DNA from: Butyricicoccus sp. Marseille-Q5471
GTDB taxonomy: Bacteria > Bacillota > Clostridia > Oscillospirales > Butyricicoccaceae
Direction: 5' to 3'
DNA: 64,000 nt
Assembly (NCBI RefSeq): GCF_951230135.1
Contig: NZ_CATNVC010000006.1
Span: 62,001-126,000 of the forward strand
In this document: positions 47,896 through 56,315 of the stretch, piece after piece
Position numbering within the stretch: position 1 is the first letter of the stretch
Layout: each line of letters begins with the position of its first letter
Notes under the pieces: generated by a model
Seen by the model: the letters and a program-made list of their open reading frames with translations, nothing else
What the model was told of the DNA's origin: nothing
The model's database searches: none
Translations under genes and position numbers: made by a program

Positions 47896-48584
47896 TGTCC
47901 ATCCTCCTTGACGAGAATAATCGAGAAATATCCTGTGGGGTCATCCAGCTCACGCAAATCGGTCACGATACGCTCGCCTTCCATACCACAGCGTTCCACC
48001 AGTGCAGCCTCCTCCAACTTACCCTGCGCTTCGAGTTTCTCCCGCACATCCAGAATCGCCCGGCCTGCCTTCATCAGCACCTTGTTGCCCGGCAGCGCAA
48101 GGCCGTCGTCGGTTGAGGTATGTGACGCGGGAATGATGTGCAGCATCTCATTGTCCTCACACAGCGCGCGCCCAAGTGCCGCTGCCGCCGCACAGAACGA
48201 GGGCACGCCCGGCACGAGCCGTGCGTCGTATCCACGCTCCGCCACACGTTTGTGCACATACCAATAGGTTGAGTAGACCGTCGGGTCGCCCAACGTCAAA
48301 AATGCGACCGTTTTGCCCGCGTCCAACAGGGCGCAGATTTCGTCCGCCGCCTTGTCATGGCATGCGTCTCTCTGTGCACGGTCGCGCGTCATCGGCATGT
48401 CGCAATACAGCACCGGCTTGTCTTCAATATACACGGATGCTATTTTAAGCGCTGTTTTTTCACTCTCTCCCGCCTGCGGCCCTGCTACGACATCGCATTC
48501 CCGCAAAATACGAACGGCCTTCACCGTCATCAGTTCCGGATCACCCGGGCCGACACCCAGACCGTACAGAATACCCTTTTCCAT
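47892..48584 (-). CDS. cbiL: Cobalt-precorrin-2 C20-methyltransferase
   Basis: This 230-residue protein starts at ATG 48584 after GGGAGAAGCT. CbiL/CobI features are LYGLGVGPGDPELMTVKAVR (about 5-24), VAFLTLGDPTVYSTYWYVHK and VPGVPSFCAAAAALGRAL. It adds the C20 methyl and defines entry into the corrin branch. It lies 11 bp after cbiD. Confidence 0.95.
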   Translation of the reverse strand: MEKGILYGLGVGPGDPELMTVKAVRILRECDVVAGPQAGESEKTALKIASVYIEDKPVLYCDMPMTRDRAQRDACHDKAADEICALLDAGKTVAFLTLGDPTVYSTYWYVHKRVAERGYDARLVPGVPSFCAAAAALGRALCEDNEMLHIIPASHTSTDDGLALPGNKVLMKAGRAILDVREKLEAQGKLEEAALVERCGMEGERIVTDLRELDDPTGYFSIILVKEDGQ

Positions 48585-48595
48585 AGCTTCTCCCG

Positions 48596-49720
48596 TCATT
48601 TCCTTAGTTTTTCACAAAGTTCCTCTGCCCCGGCCGACTGCGCGAGCAGTCCGTACCGACTCGTGAACATAATATACTGAATATTGGCTCTGCCACGCAG
48701 ACGCAGACGCAGTTTTTGCTCAATCGCCGCAGCGATGTGCTGCATGACCGGCTCACGCAGTCCGGCTTCGTCCAGAATTGCAATGCATGCATCGACCGAA
48801 ATCGCCTGCATCAGCTGCTCGAGCACTGGCTTCGATGCACCGCAGAGAGCGGCATGGGCGGTAAATACCTCCTGCCTACCGTCTGCAACCGACGAATGCG
48901 TATTCATCACCCCCGCCGCAAGCTTAACCAGTTTGCCTGCATGTCCGACCAGCAGAATCTCGGGAAATCCCTTCCACGCCGCATAATCCAATGCGTCTCC
49001 GATAAAATTGGAGCACTTGACCGCCTGTTCCAAATCCAGACCCAGTGTATCTCGTCCAAAATCCGCGCCGTAGTTTCCCGGGCACAAAAACGCAATGCGC
49101 TGCCCCTGCGCCAGCAGGCTGTCCAGCTCCAGATGTGTGGTTTCCATCAGTGCTGCCTCGCTCATCGGCTCGACAATGCCGCTTGTCCCAAGGATTGAAA
49201 TACCGCCCAACACGCCAAGATGCGCGTTATACGTTTGCTCTGCAATGGCTTCTCCGTTTTCAGCCGAAATTGTCACAGCAAATCCGCCCGGATAGCCGCA
49301 GCCTGCCGCCGCCGCTTCGAGCGCTGCGATAATCTGTGCGCGAGGTCCGGGATTGATTGCCGCTTTGCCGACCGCACAGGCCAAACCCGGCTTGGTCACA
49401 CGTCCCACGCCCGTACCTCCTGCAATCTCAATTCCCGACGGTCTTTTTTCCACCCGCGCAAAAATGCGAATGCCGTTGGTCACGTCCGGATCGTCACCGC
49501 TATCCTTGCGAATCGCGCAGACAGCCGCATCCTGCTCCAAGCAGGTCTGCTCCGGCGTCAGCGAAAGCGCCACGCCGGAAGGCGTGATATGCCGTACCTC
49601 TTGCGGCGCCTTCCCCGTCAGCAGCAGCAGTGCTGCGGCCTGTGCCGCCGCTGCCGCGCAGGTGCCGGTTGTATAGCCCCGCCGCATTTCGCTTTGATTT
49701 CGGTATACCAATTGTCCCAT
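48596..49720 (-). CDS. cbiD: Cobalt-precorrin-5B C1-methyltransferase
   Basis: This 374-residue enzyme starts at ATG 49720 (MGQLVYRNQSEMRRGYTTGT); the longer frame to 49771 lacks a ribosome binding site. The signatures MRRGYTTGTCAAAAAQAA, GVGRVTKPGLACAVGKAAIN and ILGTSGIVEPMSEAA are typical. It methylates C1 in the anaerobic route and has no aerobic counterpart, so it marks this pathway as oxygen-independent. It is the first biosynthetic gene after the transporter genes, behind two terminator-like hairpins. Confidence 0.95.
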   Translation of the reverse strand: MGQLVYRNQSEMRRGYTTGTCAAAAAQAAALLLLTGKAPQEVRHITPSGVALSLTPEQTCLEQDAAVCAIRKDSGDDPDVTNGIRIFARVEKRPSGIEIAGGTGVGRVTKPGLACAVGKAAINPGPRAQIIAALEAAAAGCGYPGGFAVTISAENGEAIAEQTYNAHLGVLGGISILGTSGIVEPMSEAALMETTHLELDSLLAQGQRIAFLCPGNYGADFGRDTLGLDLEQAVKCSNFIGDALDYAAWKGFPEILLVGHAGKLVKLAAGVMNTHSSVADGRQEVFTAHAALCGASKPVLEQLMQAISVDACIAILDEAGLREPVMQHIAAAIEQKLRLRLRGRANIQYIMFTSRYGLLAQSAGAEELCEKLRK

Positions 49721-49752
49721 CAAATTTTCCGCCTTTCCGCACGACGTAGGCA

Positions 49753-49779
49753 AAAAGGAATGCGCCGCCATTCCCTTTT
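49753..49779 (-). terminator. Terminator-like hairpin before cbiD
   Basis: AAAAGGAATG and CATTCCCTTTT pair around CGCCGC. On the minus strand it ends in a T5 run. It would lower read-through from cbiMN into the biosynthetic genes. Confidence 0.55.
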
Positions 49780-49800
49780 GTCTGCGCCGTCCAAGAGTAT

Positions 49801-49834
49801 AAAAGCAGAGCGGAACGTTGTTGTCCCGCTCTGC
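49801..49834 (-). terminator. Terminator-like hairpin after cbiN
   Basis: GCAGAGCGG (49805-49813) and CCGCTCTGC (49826-49834) form a perfect 9-bp stem. On the minus strand it is followed by TTTTATACT. It probably causes partial termination after cbiMN. Confidence 0.65.
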
Positions 49835-49842
49835 CTGCGACT

Positions 49843-50193
49843 TTATGTATGCGAATGCGAAACCTTTTTGCTTGTGCCGGCCGTCTCATTTTCAATCTTC
49901 TTGCGCTCGACAAAACGCCCGAGAAGGAACGCGATTACACCCACACCAATGCCGGTCTGCACGCAGAACAGCAGACTCTCCAGTTCACCCGGAAGCTCGG
50001 CGCCGAACATTTGCTCAAACACGGGCGTAAACCACGGCTCATATTCTGTGCCGGTGACCTCTGCGACCATTTCGCTGCCCGCACCGTCCGATCCACCGAA
50101 CTCCGCGCCGCGCAGCGCGAACACAGGCGCTACAATAAGAACCGCACAAAGCAGAAGCAGTATAATGACAGTGGTCTTATTCTTTTTGGTCAT
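49843..50193 (-). CDS. cbiN: Cobalt ECF transporter component CbiN
   Basis: This 116-residue protein has two membrane spans (about 8-27 and 72-93) with the CbiN loop FALRGAEFGGSDGAGSEMVAE and YEPWFTPVFEQMFGAELPGELES (in blocks) between them. CbiN binds CbiM and is needed for cobalt uptake by the CbiMNQO complex. The gene starts 3 bp after cbiM ends. Confidence 0.94.
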   Translation of the reverse strand: MTKKNKTTVIILLLLCAVLIVAPVFALRGAEFGGSDGAGSEMVAEVTGTEYEPWFTPVFEQMFGAELPGELESLLFCVQTGIGVGVIAFLLGRFVERKKIENETAGTSKKVSHSHT

Positions 50194-50196
50194 AGC

Positions 50197-50940
50197 TTAC
50201 ACCTCCTCAAAGCCGAGCGACCGCAGTTCAGGACGCGCATAGGATTCGAGCGCAATCATGATGACAACGGTCAAAATGCCTTCAACAATGGCCAGCGGCA
50301 GCTGCGTCGGCGCAAACACGCCGAGGAATTTGGCCGCCGAAACCGCCACGCCGCCATCGGGCGACGGATATGCAACCGCAAGCTGCAGGCTGGTCACACA
50401 GTAGGTAAACAAATCGCCGAGCGTTGCCGCAGCAAAAACGCTGACCATTTTATTCACCTTCAGCTTTTGCAGCAGCTTGTAAATACCGAAGGATACGAAC
50501 GGACCTGCAATTGCCATCGAAAAGGTATTTGCACCAAGCGTGGTCAGGCCGCCGTGCGCAAGCATAATGGCCTGAAACAGCAGGACGATTACGCCGAGAA
50601 TGGAAACTGCCGACGGGCCAAACAGCAGTGCGCCCAGACCGGTGCCTGTCATGTGGGAACACGAACCGGTGACCGAGGGGATTTTGAGCGACGAAATCAC
50701 GAAAATGAATGCACCTGCCATTGCCAGCAGCGTGATTGCTTTACGATCACGCGTGAGCGTCTTCTTGATTGAGAAAAAGCCTGCGATCAGAAACGGCAGC
50801 GCCAACACACCCCAGATTGCACACCACCTGGGCGACAGATAGCCCTCCATAATGTGCATGGCGCCTGCTGCCGGCAGAGTCCCGGCTATCAGCGCAAACG
50901 ATGCCGCAAGGCTTACAATCTTCTTTTGTTTGCTTGTCAT
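50197..50940 (-). CDS. cbiM: Cobalt ECF transporter substrate-specific subunit CbiM
   Basis: This 247-residue membrane protein starts at ATG 50940 after AAAGGAGAAATATTT. A signal-like segment is removed before [10 protein letters not shown], so that the mature N-terminus with His2 can bind Co2+. Further marks are [19 protein letters not shown] and [19 protein letters not shown]-type sequence [19 protein letters not shown]. It is the S component of CbiMNQO and the first gene under the cobalamin riboswitch. Confidence 0.95.
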   Translation of the reverse strand: MTSKQKKIVSLAASFALIAGTLPAAGAMHIMEGYLSPRWCAIWGVLALPFLIAGFFSIKKTLTRDRKAITLLAMAGAFIFVISSLKIPSVTGSCSHMTGTGLGALLFGPSAVSILGVIVLLFQAIMLAHGGLTTLGANTFSMAIAGPFVSFGIYKLLQKLKVNKMVSVFAAATLGDLFTYCVTSLQLAVAYPSPDGGVAVSAAKFLGVFAPTQLPLAIVEGILTVVIMIALESYARPELRSLGFEEV

Positions 50941-50976
50941 AAATATTTCTCCTTTCTTCCCCAAAGCATGGGGCAT

Positions 50977-51059
50977 AAAAAAACACCGTGCCCGTGTGAT
51001 TCCCACTCACCGGACCGGCGTTCAGTGCGCTTCTCCCGCCCCAAAAGGACGAAAGAAGC
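50977..51059 (-). promoter_or_regulatory. Riboswitch expression platform
   Basis: Between the B12 box and the cbiM ribosome binding site the minus strand holds the dyad CGCTTCT...AGAAGCG and GC-rich imperfect dyads ending in T7 at 50983-50977. This is consistent with a switchable terminator. The exact alternative pairing is not resolved. Confidence 0.45.
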
Positions 51060-51107
51060 GACTCCTGCACACCGGTCATCTCTCGTAACCGTCATGCACT
51101 TCCATCC

Positions 51108-51285
51108 AAAAAGGCAGGTCTTCTGGCTTGGGCCTCATTGTCCTCAGCCGGTCTTCCCAGTATCAACCAGTGACCATGTAATTGGCGTCGGACTCTTCCC
51201 TTACAGCGGCGGGACCGCAGGGGCATCGCACCCCTTTCCCTATTATCCTGCGGAGAAAAAGCAGGAACCTTTTTATATCCTCAGG
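51108..51285 (-). ncRNA. Cobalamin riboswitch
   Basis: On the minus strand the RNA carries AGGTTCCTGC, GATAATAGGGAA, GGTGCGATGCC, CGCCGCTGTAAG, CATGGTCACTGG and GGGAAG. It ends with the B12 box AAGCCAGAAGACCTGCC (51129-51113). These elements appear in the conserved order of the AdoCbl class aptamer. It lies between a consensus promoter and cbiM, so adenosylcobalamin should shut off cobalt uptake and, by polarity, the whole biosynthetic operon. Confidence 0.93.
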
Positions 51286-51319
51286 CGGCAAAATGCCTCC
51301 TTCGGAAGAAGTTATCTCT

Positions 51320-51348
51320 ATTATAAACTCTGCCCAATGCACTGTCAA
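51320..51348 (-). promoter_or_regulatory. Promoter of the cob/hem operon
   Basis: On the minus strand perfect TTGACA (51348-51343) and TATAAT (51325-51320) boxes are separated by 17 bp. Transcription would start near 51313, leaving the full riboswitch in the leader. It is a full-consensus promoter. Confidence 0.9.
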
Positions 51349-51377
51349 GAAGCGGCGGGCACTTTAGCATTTTTGTC

Positions 51378-52217
51378 CTAATCCACCCGATGATTTTCCA
51401 AAAGCCGCTCCAATTCGACCGGCGTTTTCGGACAGGCCGCGTCGCGCGGCACCAAGCCTCTGCGCGACAGGCTTTCAAAGACATCAAGCATGGCAGGACG
51501 ACGCAGACGTGCGCGCTCTATGATTTCGTCATCCCGGAACACATTGAGCGGTGTGCCGTCCGCGATCACTTCCCCTTCGCAGAACACGACCGCGCGGTCG
51601 GCCCATCGAAAGGCAAAATCCATATCGTGCGTCGAAATGAGCAGCGTTTTCCCTTCCTCCGTCAAACGCCGCAGCACGTCCTCCAGCATGCATGTGCCCG
51701 CGGGATCGAGCGAAGCCGCCGGTTCGTCAAACAAAATCACCTCTGACTCCATTGCGATGATATCCGCAATGGAAACCCGCTTTTTTTCACCGCCCGACAG
51801 ATAATGCGGCGGGCGCGTGCGAAACGCCTCGAGCGCCATATAGTCGACAGCGCGGTCCACTCTCCGGCGCACTTCCTCCTTGGGCAATCGCAGGTTCATC
51901 GGGCCAAAGGAAACCTCGGCCTGCACGGTCGATGCAATAATCTGATCATCCGCATTTTGAAATACGATGCCGACATGCTCACGCAGCAAATTGCGTTCTT
52001 TTGCACCAACCTCTCTGCCGTGCAGCGATACAGTTCCGCCCTGCGGAGTCAGCACACCGTTCAGGCACAGAAAGAATGTGGATTTACCCGCGCCGTTCGA
52101 GCCGAGCACGGCAACGCGTTCGCCCGCACGCACCGCAAGTGACGCATGCTGCAGCGCATATTTTTCTCCGTCATAGGCATAGCGCAGACCTTGTGTCTGC
52201 AAAATATACTCTTCCAT
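51378..52217 (-). CDS. cbiO: Cobalt ECF transporter ATPase CbiO
   Basis: This 279-residue ABC ATPase has Walker A VLGSNGAGKSTFFLCLNGVL (about 36-55), Q-loop FQNADDQIIASTV, signature YLSGGEKKRVSIAD and Walker B ILFDEPAASLDPAGT with a downstream H-loop STHDMDFA. The family sits on CbiQ-type T components. It lies upstream of the riboswitch promoter and downstream of the EamA-CbiQ fusion, so it belongs to the CsoR-led transcript rather than to the riboswitch operon. Confidence 0.93.
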   Translation of the reverse strand: MEEYILQTQGLRYAYDGEKYALQHASLAVRAGERVAVLGSNGAGKSTFFLCLNGVLTPQGGTVSLHGREVGAKERNLLREHVGIVFQNADDQIIASTVQAEVSFGPMNLRLPKEEVRRRVDRAVDYMALEAFRTRPPHYLSGGEKKRVSIADIIAMESEVILFDEPAASLDPAGTCMLEDVLRRLTEEGKTLLISTHDMDFAFRWADRAVVFCEGEVIADGTPLNVFRDDEIIERARLRRPAMLDVFESLSRRGLVPRDAACPKTPVELERLLENHRVD

Positions 52218-52228
52218 TCATATCCTCC

Positions 52229-53896
52229 CTAGATTAGCCACAGCACGATCAATGCACCCCAAAACGCAGCCACTGCCAGTATCTGATGACGCTGCAGCGG
52301 CTTGTCCTCCTCCAAGAATCCGAGTGAACCGTCATAGCAGCGTGAAAGCATCGCGTCATAATAAACGCCCGATTTGCGCAGCGCAACCACAAGCAGATTG
52401 CCCGCCGAACCGCCGAACGAGCGAATCGACGTGCGAAAATCCCGATAGCCCATCCGTGACTCTGCGGCATCGTGCATACGGCTGTGTGCGTCAAGCAGGA
52501 TGAAAATGAATCGGTAAATCAGGTACATGAGTTCGGTCAGCAAAGCGGGCAGCTTTGCGCGGCGCAGCACGCCGACCAATTCACTCGCCGGCGTCGAAAG
52601 TGCCAGCAGATACATGGCGCTGACCGCGCCGAGAGCCTTGAGTGTGAGCAGCAGCGCAAAGCGCAGACTCTCTCCGGTTATGCAGACATAAAACCAGCGC
52701 AGCGACAGATTCCAGTCCCCAATCGGCTGCGCGGAAAGATCGCAGGCGACCGCAATGCCGCTCACCAACAGAAAAAACAGCGGGATACGCAGCATGGATA
52801 AGTACGCGTGCAGTTCCAATCCGCCCTTGTATACGATGAGGCTTGCGCAAACCAGAATCACCGCTACGGATACCAACGGGTCGTTCGCCGCGATGCAGAG
52901 GATGAGCGTTCCGACCGAAAGCAATACTTTAAACGTCGGATTCCAGCGATTCATGCCCGAGGTGTATGCAAAATAATCAATCGACCGTACGCCCGCATGA
53001 CTGTGTGCACCATCGGCCGAAGCATAATACACGCCGAGCGCCATGACCGCCAACGCCAGCCAATACAGTCCGTCCGGTTTCTCCCGCAGCAGCACGAGCG
53101 AAAGCGCACTACCAAGAAACGGTGCGATTGCATAGAACGCACCGGTCTTGGCCGCGCCAAGCGTGCGCTGCGCACGGATATAAAAATAAATACTCAGTCC
53201 GTAGGCGGCAAATCCCAGGCACAGTCCGTATAGCAGAATACCGGCAGTCGGCAAGCGTTCTCCCAGTGCAAACGCAATCAGCAGCGAGCCGGTGCCCGAA
53301 CACAAGCCCTTGACCACCACAATCTCAAGCGGATCTTTATGGGACAGCTTGCGTGTGCAATTGTTTTCCAATCCCCAGCAAATGCAGGCTCCGAGCACAA
53401 ACAGCGAACCCGCCGAAAAGTTCATGCTTCCTCCGATATCCTCGCAGGACAGCAACACACTTGCCGCGGTGACCAACCCAATGGCACACCACAACCGGCG
53501 CGATACCGCTTCATGGAATAGGGTCAGCGCAATCAGCGCAGTGGCAACAATTTCAAAGTTGTTGAGCAACGCCGCATTGGCAGCGGTTGTTCGTGACAGA
53601 CCGCACAGCAGCAGAATCGGTGCAGCGATATCCAACACAATCATTGCGATTGTATAAGGCAAATCTTCGCGCGTAAGCGGCTGTTCTCGCCCCTCGTGCC
53701 CGCTTGCGCGGCGCAGACCGCCAATCAGCATGAGTCCCAGTCCCGCACCCAGATACAGCAGCGCCGCCAACACGGTCGGCTGCACGCCGCCCAACAGCAG
53801 CTTGGAGCCGGGCACGCTCAGTGCATACAGCGCGGCGGCCAGTACTGCACACAGAATTGCACCGCTCGGGTGTTTTTTATCTTCCATGCGCTTCAC
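52229..53896 (-). CDS. cbiQ: EamA transporter fused to CbiQ (ECF T component)
   Basis: This 555-residue membrane protein has two halves. Residues 1 to about 300 form an EamA/DMT-type exporter of ten spans (LAAALYALSVPGSKLLLGGV, the second repeat from SAGSLFVLGACICWGLENNC). From about 312 (SIDYFAYTSGMNRWNP) it is a CbiQ T component, with the coupling-helix arginine motifs STPASELVGVLRRAKLPAL and ESRMGYRDFRTSIRSFGG that contact CbiO. The CbiQ half normally starts as a separate protein. The frame is continuous with no internal ribosome binding site seen. Confidence 0.88.
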   Translation of the reverse strand: MKRMEDKKHPSGAILCAVLAAALYALSVPGSKLLLGGVQPTVLAALLYLGAGLGLMLIGGLRRASGHEGREQPLTREDLPYTIAMIVLDIAAPILLLCGLSRTTAANAALLNNFEIVATALIALTLFHEAVSRRLWCAIGLVTAASVLLSCEDIGGSMNFSAGSLFVLGACICWGLENNCTRKLSHKDPLEIVVVKGLCSGTGSLLIAFALGERLPTAGILLYGLCLGFAAYGLSIYFYIRAQRTLGAAKTGAFYAIAPFLGSALSLVLLREKPDGLYWLALAVMALGVYYASADGAHSHAGVRSIDYFAYTSGMNRWNPTFKVLLSVGTLILCIAANDPLVSVAVILVCASLIVYKGGLELHAYLSMLRIPLFFLLVSGIAVACDLSAQPIGDWNLSLRWFYVCITGESLRFALLLTLKALGAVSAMYLLALSTPASELVGVLRRAKLPALLTELMYLIYRFIFILLDAHSRMHDAAESRMGYRDFRTSIRSFGGSAGNLLVVALRKSGVYYDAMLSRCYDGSLGFLEEDKPLQRHQILAVAAFWGALIVLWLI

Positions 53897-54166
53897 CTAC
53901 TTTACGAACCGCGTCACCGCTGTTTCCAAATCATCCAGTGCCTGCTGATCGCCGTTTTCCACCGCTTCGGTCACACAGTGCTGAATATGGTCAAGCAGGA
54001 TGATACGCCCCACATTGTTAACGGCAGTGCGCACGGCAGCAATCTGAATCAGCACCTCGCTGCAATCACGGTCGTCCTCCACCATGCGGCGAATCGCCTC
54101 CAAGTGTCCGATTGCCCGACCCAGACGGTCAAGCACCTTCTTTTTCTCGGTGTGATGATGCTCCAT
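53897..54166 (-). CDS. CsoR/RcnR-family metal-sensing repressor
   Basis: This 89-residue all-helical regulator has the family core DRLGRAIGHLEAIRRMVEDD and the metal-site positions C35, H60 and C64 (CSEVLIQIAAV, LLDHIQHC), the Cys-His-Cys set of Cu(I) CsoR proteins. It also has an N-terminal His cluster (H3-H5), a feature that in RcnR helps bind Ni and Co. It directly precedes the cobalt transporter genes, so cobalt or nickel sensing is plausible, but the residues alone favour copper. ATG 54166 follows GAAGGACGCGTAAAG. Confidence 0.88.
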   Translation of the reverse strand: MEHHHTEKKKVLDRLGRAIGHLEAIRRMVEDDRDCSEVLIQIAAVRTAVNNVGRIILLDHIQHCVTEAVENGDQQALDDLETAVTRFVK

Positions 54167-54183
54167 CTTTACGCGTCCTTCCC

Positions 54184-54200
54184 ATCCCCCGGTAGGGGAT
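54184..54200 (-). promoter_or_regulatory. Putative CsoR/RcnR operator
   Basis: ATCCCC-TACCG-GGGGAT is a G-tract inverted repeat of the type bound by CsoR and RcnR proteins. It lies between the -10 box and the start codon of the repressor gene, so binding should block its own operon. Confidence 0.7.
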
Positions 54201-54206
54201 ATTTTC

Positions 54207-54235
54207 ATTCTATCTCAGTGCATCCCACTTGTCAA
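54207..54235 (-). promoter_or_regulatory. Promoter of the csoR-cbiQ-cbiO transcript
   Basis: On the minus strand TTGACA (54235-54230), 17 bp, TAGAAT (54212-54207). Confidence 0.85.
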
Positions 54236-54368
54236 CCGAAGTTGATACAGCCGAAACAAAAGTGCGAAAATTGTCAAACCAGTGATAAGCGCCGAATAGA
54301 TACTGCTATACATTTCCGCCCGTATATCGTATAATAAAAGCAGAAATTTTACCTTGGAGGAACCCGCC

Positions 54369-55667
54369 ATGCAACCAGCCTGCATTCAATTGCCCCGCCT
54401 GCTCCTGCCTGCCGACCGGGCGACGCTGAGCCACTGGGCCGTGATCGCTTGCGACCAGTTCACCGCCGAACCCTCCTACTGGGCGCAAATCGAAGCATTG
54501 GTCGGCACAGATCCATCATGTCTGCGCCTGACACTGCCCGAAGTCTATTTGTCTGCGGATGATACCCCCCGTATCACGGCGATTCACCAAACGATGGACA
54601 CCTATTTGTCCGCCGGACTGCTGCAGGAACTGGATGACGGTCTCATGCTGATTGAGCGGGACTGCGACCGTGGAAGTCCGCGCCGCGGGGTGCTGCTGGC
54701 CTTCGATCTTGATACTTACGACGAGCGCCCGGGTGCCCGGACTCCGATTCGTCCGACCGAATCTACCGTGACTGAACGCGTGCCCGCTCGCCTAGCCATC
54801 CGCGCGCAGGCTCCGTTTGAGCTGCCGCATATTTTGCTGTTTGTAGACGATCCCGCACACACTTTGCTGGAACCGCTCTTTTCTGCGTGCGCAGATATGC
54901 CGGTTTGCTATGATTTTACGCTGATGCAGGGCGGCGGACACATCAAAAGCCGCTTTGTGCCGATCGGCGATGCTGTTGACGCATTTCTTACCCGTTTGTC
55001 TGAACATGCTGCGCCGGAAGCCTGCCGCGCCCGCTATGGTTTTTCGGAAAACCAAGCACCGCTCGTCTTTGCCACCGGAGACGGCAATCACTCAATGGCG
55101 GCAGCCAAGGCCCATTGGGAGCAAGTCAAACGTGGGTTGACCGCCGAGCAGGCGCTGACTCACCCCGCTCGCTTTGTGCTGGCAGAGTTGGTCAATTTAC
55201 AGGATGAAAGCATCTGCTTTGAGGCGGTACACCGTTTGCTGCTGAACGTCCACGCGGACGATGCCCTCGCGTTTCTGTGTGCCTATTTCAGCAGTGCAGG
55301 TTTATCCTGCTCGCTGGATGGACATGCAAAACCCAAAACGCTCCTGCTGCCCTTCTATACGCAGGGACGCAGCGGTGCGCTGTCGATATCCGGCGCAGAG
55401 GATGCGCTGCCTGTGGCACTGCTGCAAGAGGCAATAGATGCCTTTCTCCGCGCTCGCCCAGAGGTGCAGATTGATTTTATCCATGGTACCGATACGCTGC
55501 TGGCACTGTCCGATGCGCCCGCACGACTTGGATTTCTCCTACCCGATTTTGGCAAGGATTTGCTGTTTCCCTATGTTCTGAACCATGGCGTACTACCGCG
55601 TAAAACCTTTTCGATGGGAACTGCACTGGAGAAGCGCTATTACCTGGAAGGGCGCATGATTCGGTAA
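54369..55667 (+). CDS. DUF1015 family protein
   Basis: This 432-residue protein starts at ATG 54369 after TTGGAGG. DUF1015 features include the nucleotide-binding-like region ATGDGNHSMAAAKAHWE (about 237-253) and a C-terminal FDFGKDLLFPYVLNHGVLPR-like stretch. The family is widespread in anaerobes. It has been linked by context to amino-acid or D-2-hydroxyacid metabolism, but no activity is established. It is monocistronic. A TATAAT box lies at 54330-54335 with a poor -35. Confidence 0.85.
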   Translation: MQPACIQLPRLLLPADRATLSHWAVIACDQFTAEPSYWAQIEALVGTDPSCLRLTLPEVYLSADDTPRITAIHQTMDTYLSAGLLQELDDGLMLIERDCDRGSPRRGVLLAFDLDTYDERPGARTPIRPTESTVTERVPARLAIRAQAPFELPHILLFVDDPAHTLLEPLFSACADMPVCYDFTLMQGGGHIKSRFVPIGDAVDAFLTRLSEHAAPEACRARYGFSENQAPLVFATGDGNHSMAAAKAHWEQVKRGLTAEQALTHPARFVLAELVNLQDESICFEAVHRLLLNVHADDALAFLCAYFSSAGLSCSLDGHAKPKTLLLPFYTQGRSGALSISGAEDALPVALLQEAIDAFLRARPEVQIDFIHGTDTLLALSDAPARLGFLLPDFGKDLLFPYVLNHGVLPRKTFSMGTALEKRYYLEGRMIR

Positions 55668-55724
55668 CTCTTGTAATCCCGCCCGGAATATGGTATGCTG
55701 TGCACGGCATATATTCTGCACACA

Positions 55725-55754
55725 AAAGGCTGCATGAATATGCAGCCTTTTTTC
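55725..55754 (+). terminator. Terminator after the DUF1015 gene
   Basis: AAGGCTGCAT, loop GAAT, ATGCAGCCTT, then T5. It ends the DUF1015 transcript, or attenuates the chromate transporter genes that follow. Confidence 0.75.
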
Positions 55755-55772
55755 TTGAAAGGAGTCTGATGA

Positions 55773-56315
55773 ATGAACCTCTGTCTTGATTTGTTTCTCA
55801 CCTTTGCACGAATCGGCGTCTGCACTTTTGGCGGCGGCTATGCGATGCTTCCCATTCTCCAACGTGAAGTCGTAGATCGGCGCGGGTGGGCAACCGAAAC
55901 CGAGCTCATGGATTATTACGCCATCGGCCAGTGTACCCCCGGTGTCATCGCGGTGAATACTGCGACCTTTGTCGGCTACAAAATCCGAGGGATTGCCGGT
56001 GCAATCTGTGCCACGGCCGGGATTGTATTTCCGTCGCTCGTGATTATCACGATAATTGCTGCCTTCGTGCAGCAGTTTGCTCACATGGTCGTCGTGCAGC
56101 ATGCATTTTCCGGTGTACGCGTCGCAGTGTGCGCCCTCGTTTTGCATTCGGTATATCAGATGGCGAAAAAGGGCGTTGTCGATCGAATCACTGCAGCTAT
56201 TCTTCTGGTGACCTTCCTCGCTGTCGCCTTTTTTGGTGTTTCGCCTGTGCTGATGCTCGTGCTCGCAGCCGCATCCGGTGTGTTTTCCCAAATGCTAAAG
56301 GAGCGGAACAAATGA
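55773..56315 (+). CDS. chrA1: Chromate transporter, first half
   Basis: This 180-residue CHR family protein has FARIGVCTFGGGYAMLPILQ (about 9-28), the conserved IGQCTPGVIAVNTATFVGYK region and about five membrane spans. It starts at ATG 55773 after AAAGGAGTCTGATG. In CHR3-type systems two short homologues form one transporter; the partner overlaps this gene by 4 bp. Substrate may be chromate or another oxyanion. Confidence 0.9.
   Translation: MNLCLDLFLTFARIGVCTFGGGYAMLPILQREVVDRRGWATETELMDYYAIGQCTPGVIAVNTATFVGYKIRGIAGAICATAGIVFPSLVIITIIAAFVQQFAHMVVVQHAFSGVRVAVCALVLHSVYQMAKKGVVDRITAAILLVTFLAVAFFGVSPVLMLVLAAASGVFSQMLKERNK

Noticed and set aside
50977-51060. A NiCo-type riboswitch between the B12 riboswitch and cbiM
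   Set aside because: The dyads there do not follow the NiCo consensus as I know it. They are better explained as the expression platform of the cobalamin riboswitch.
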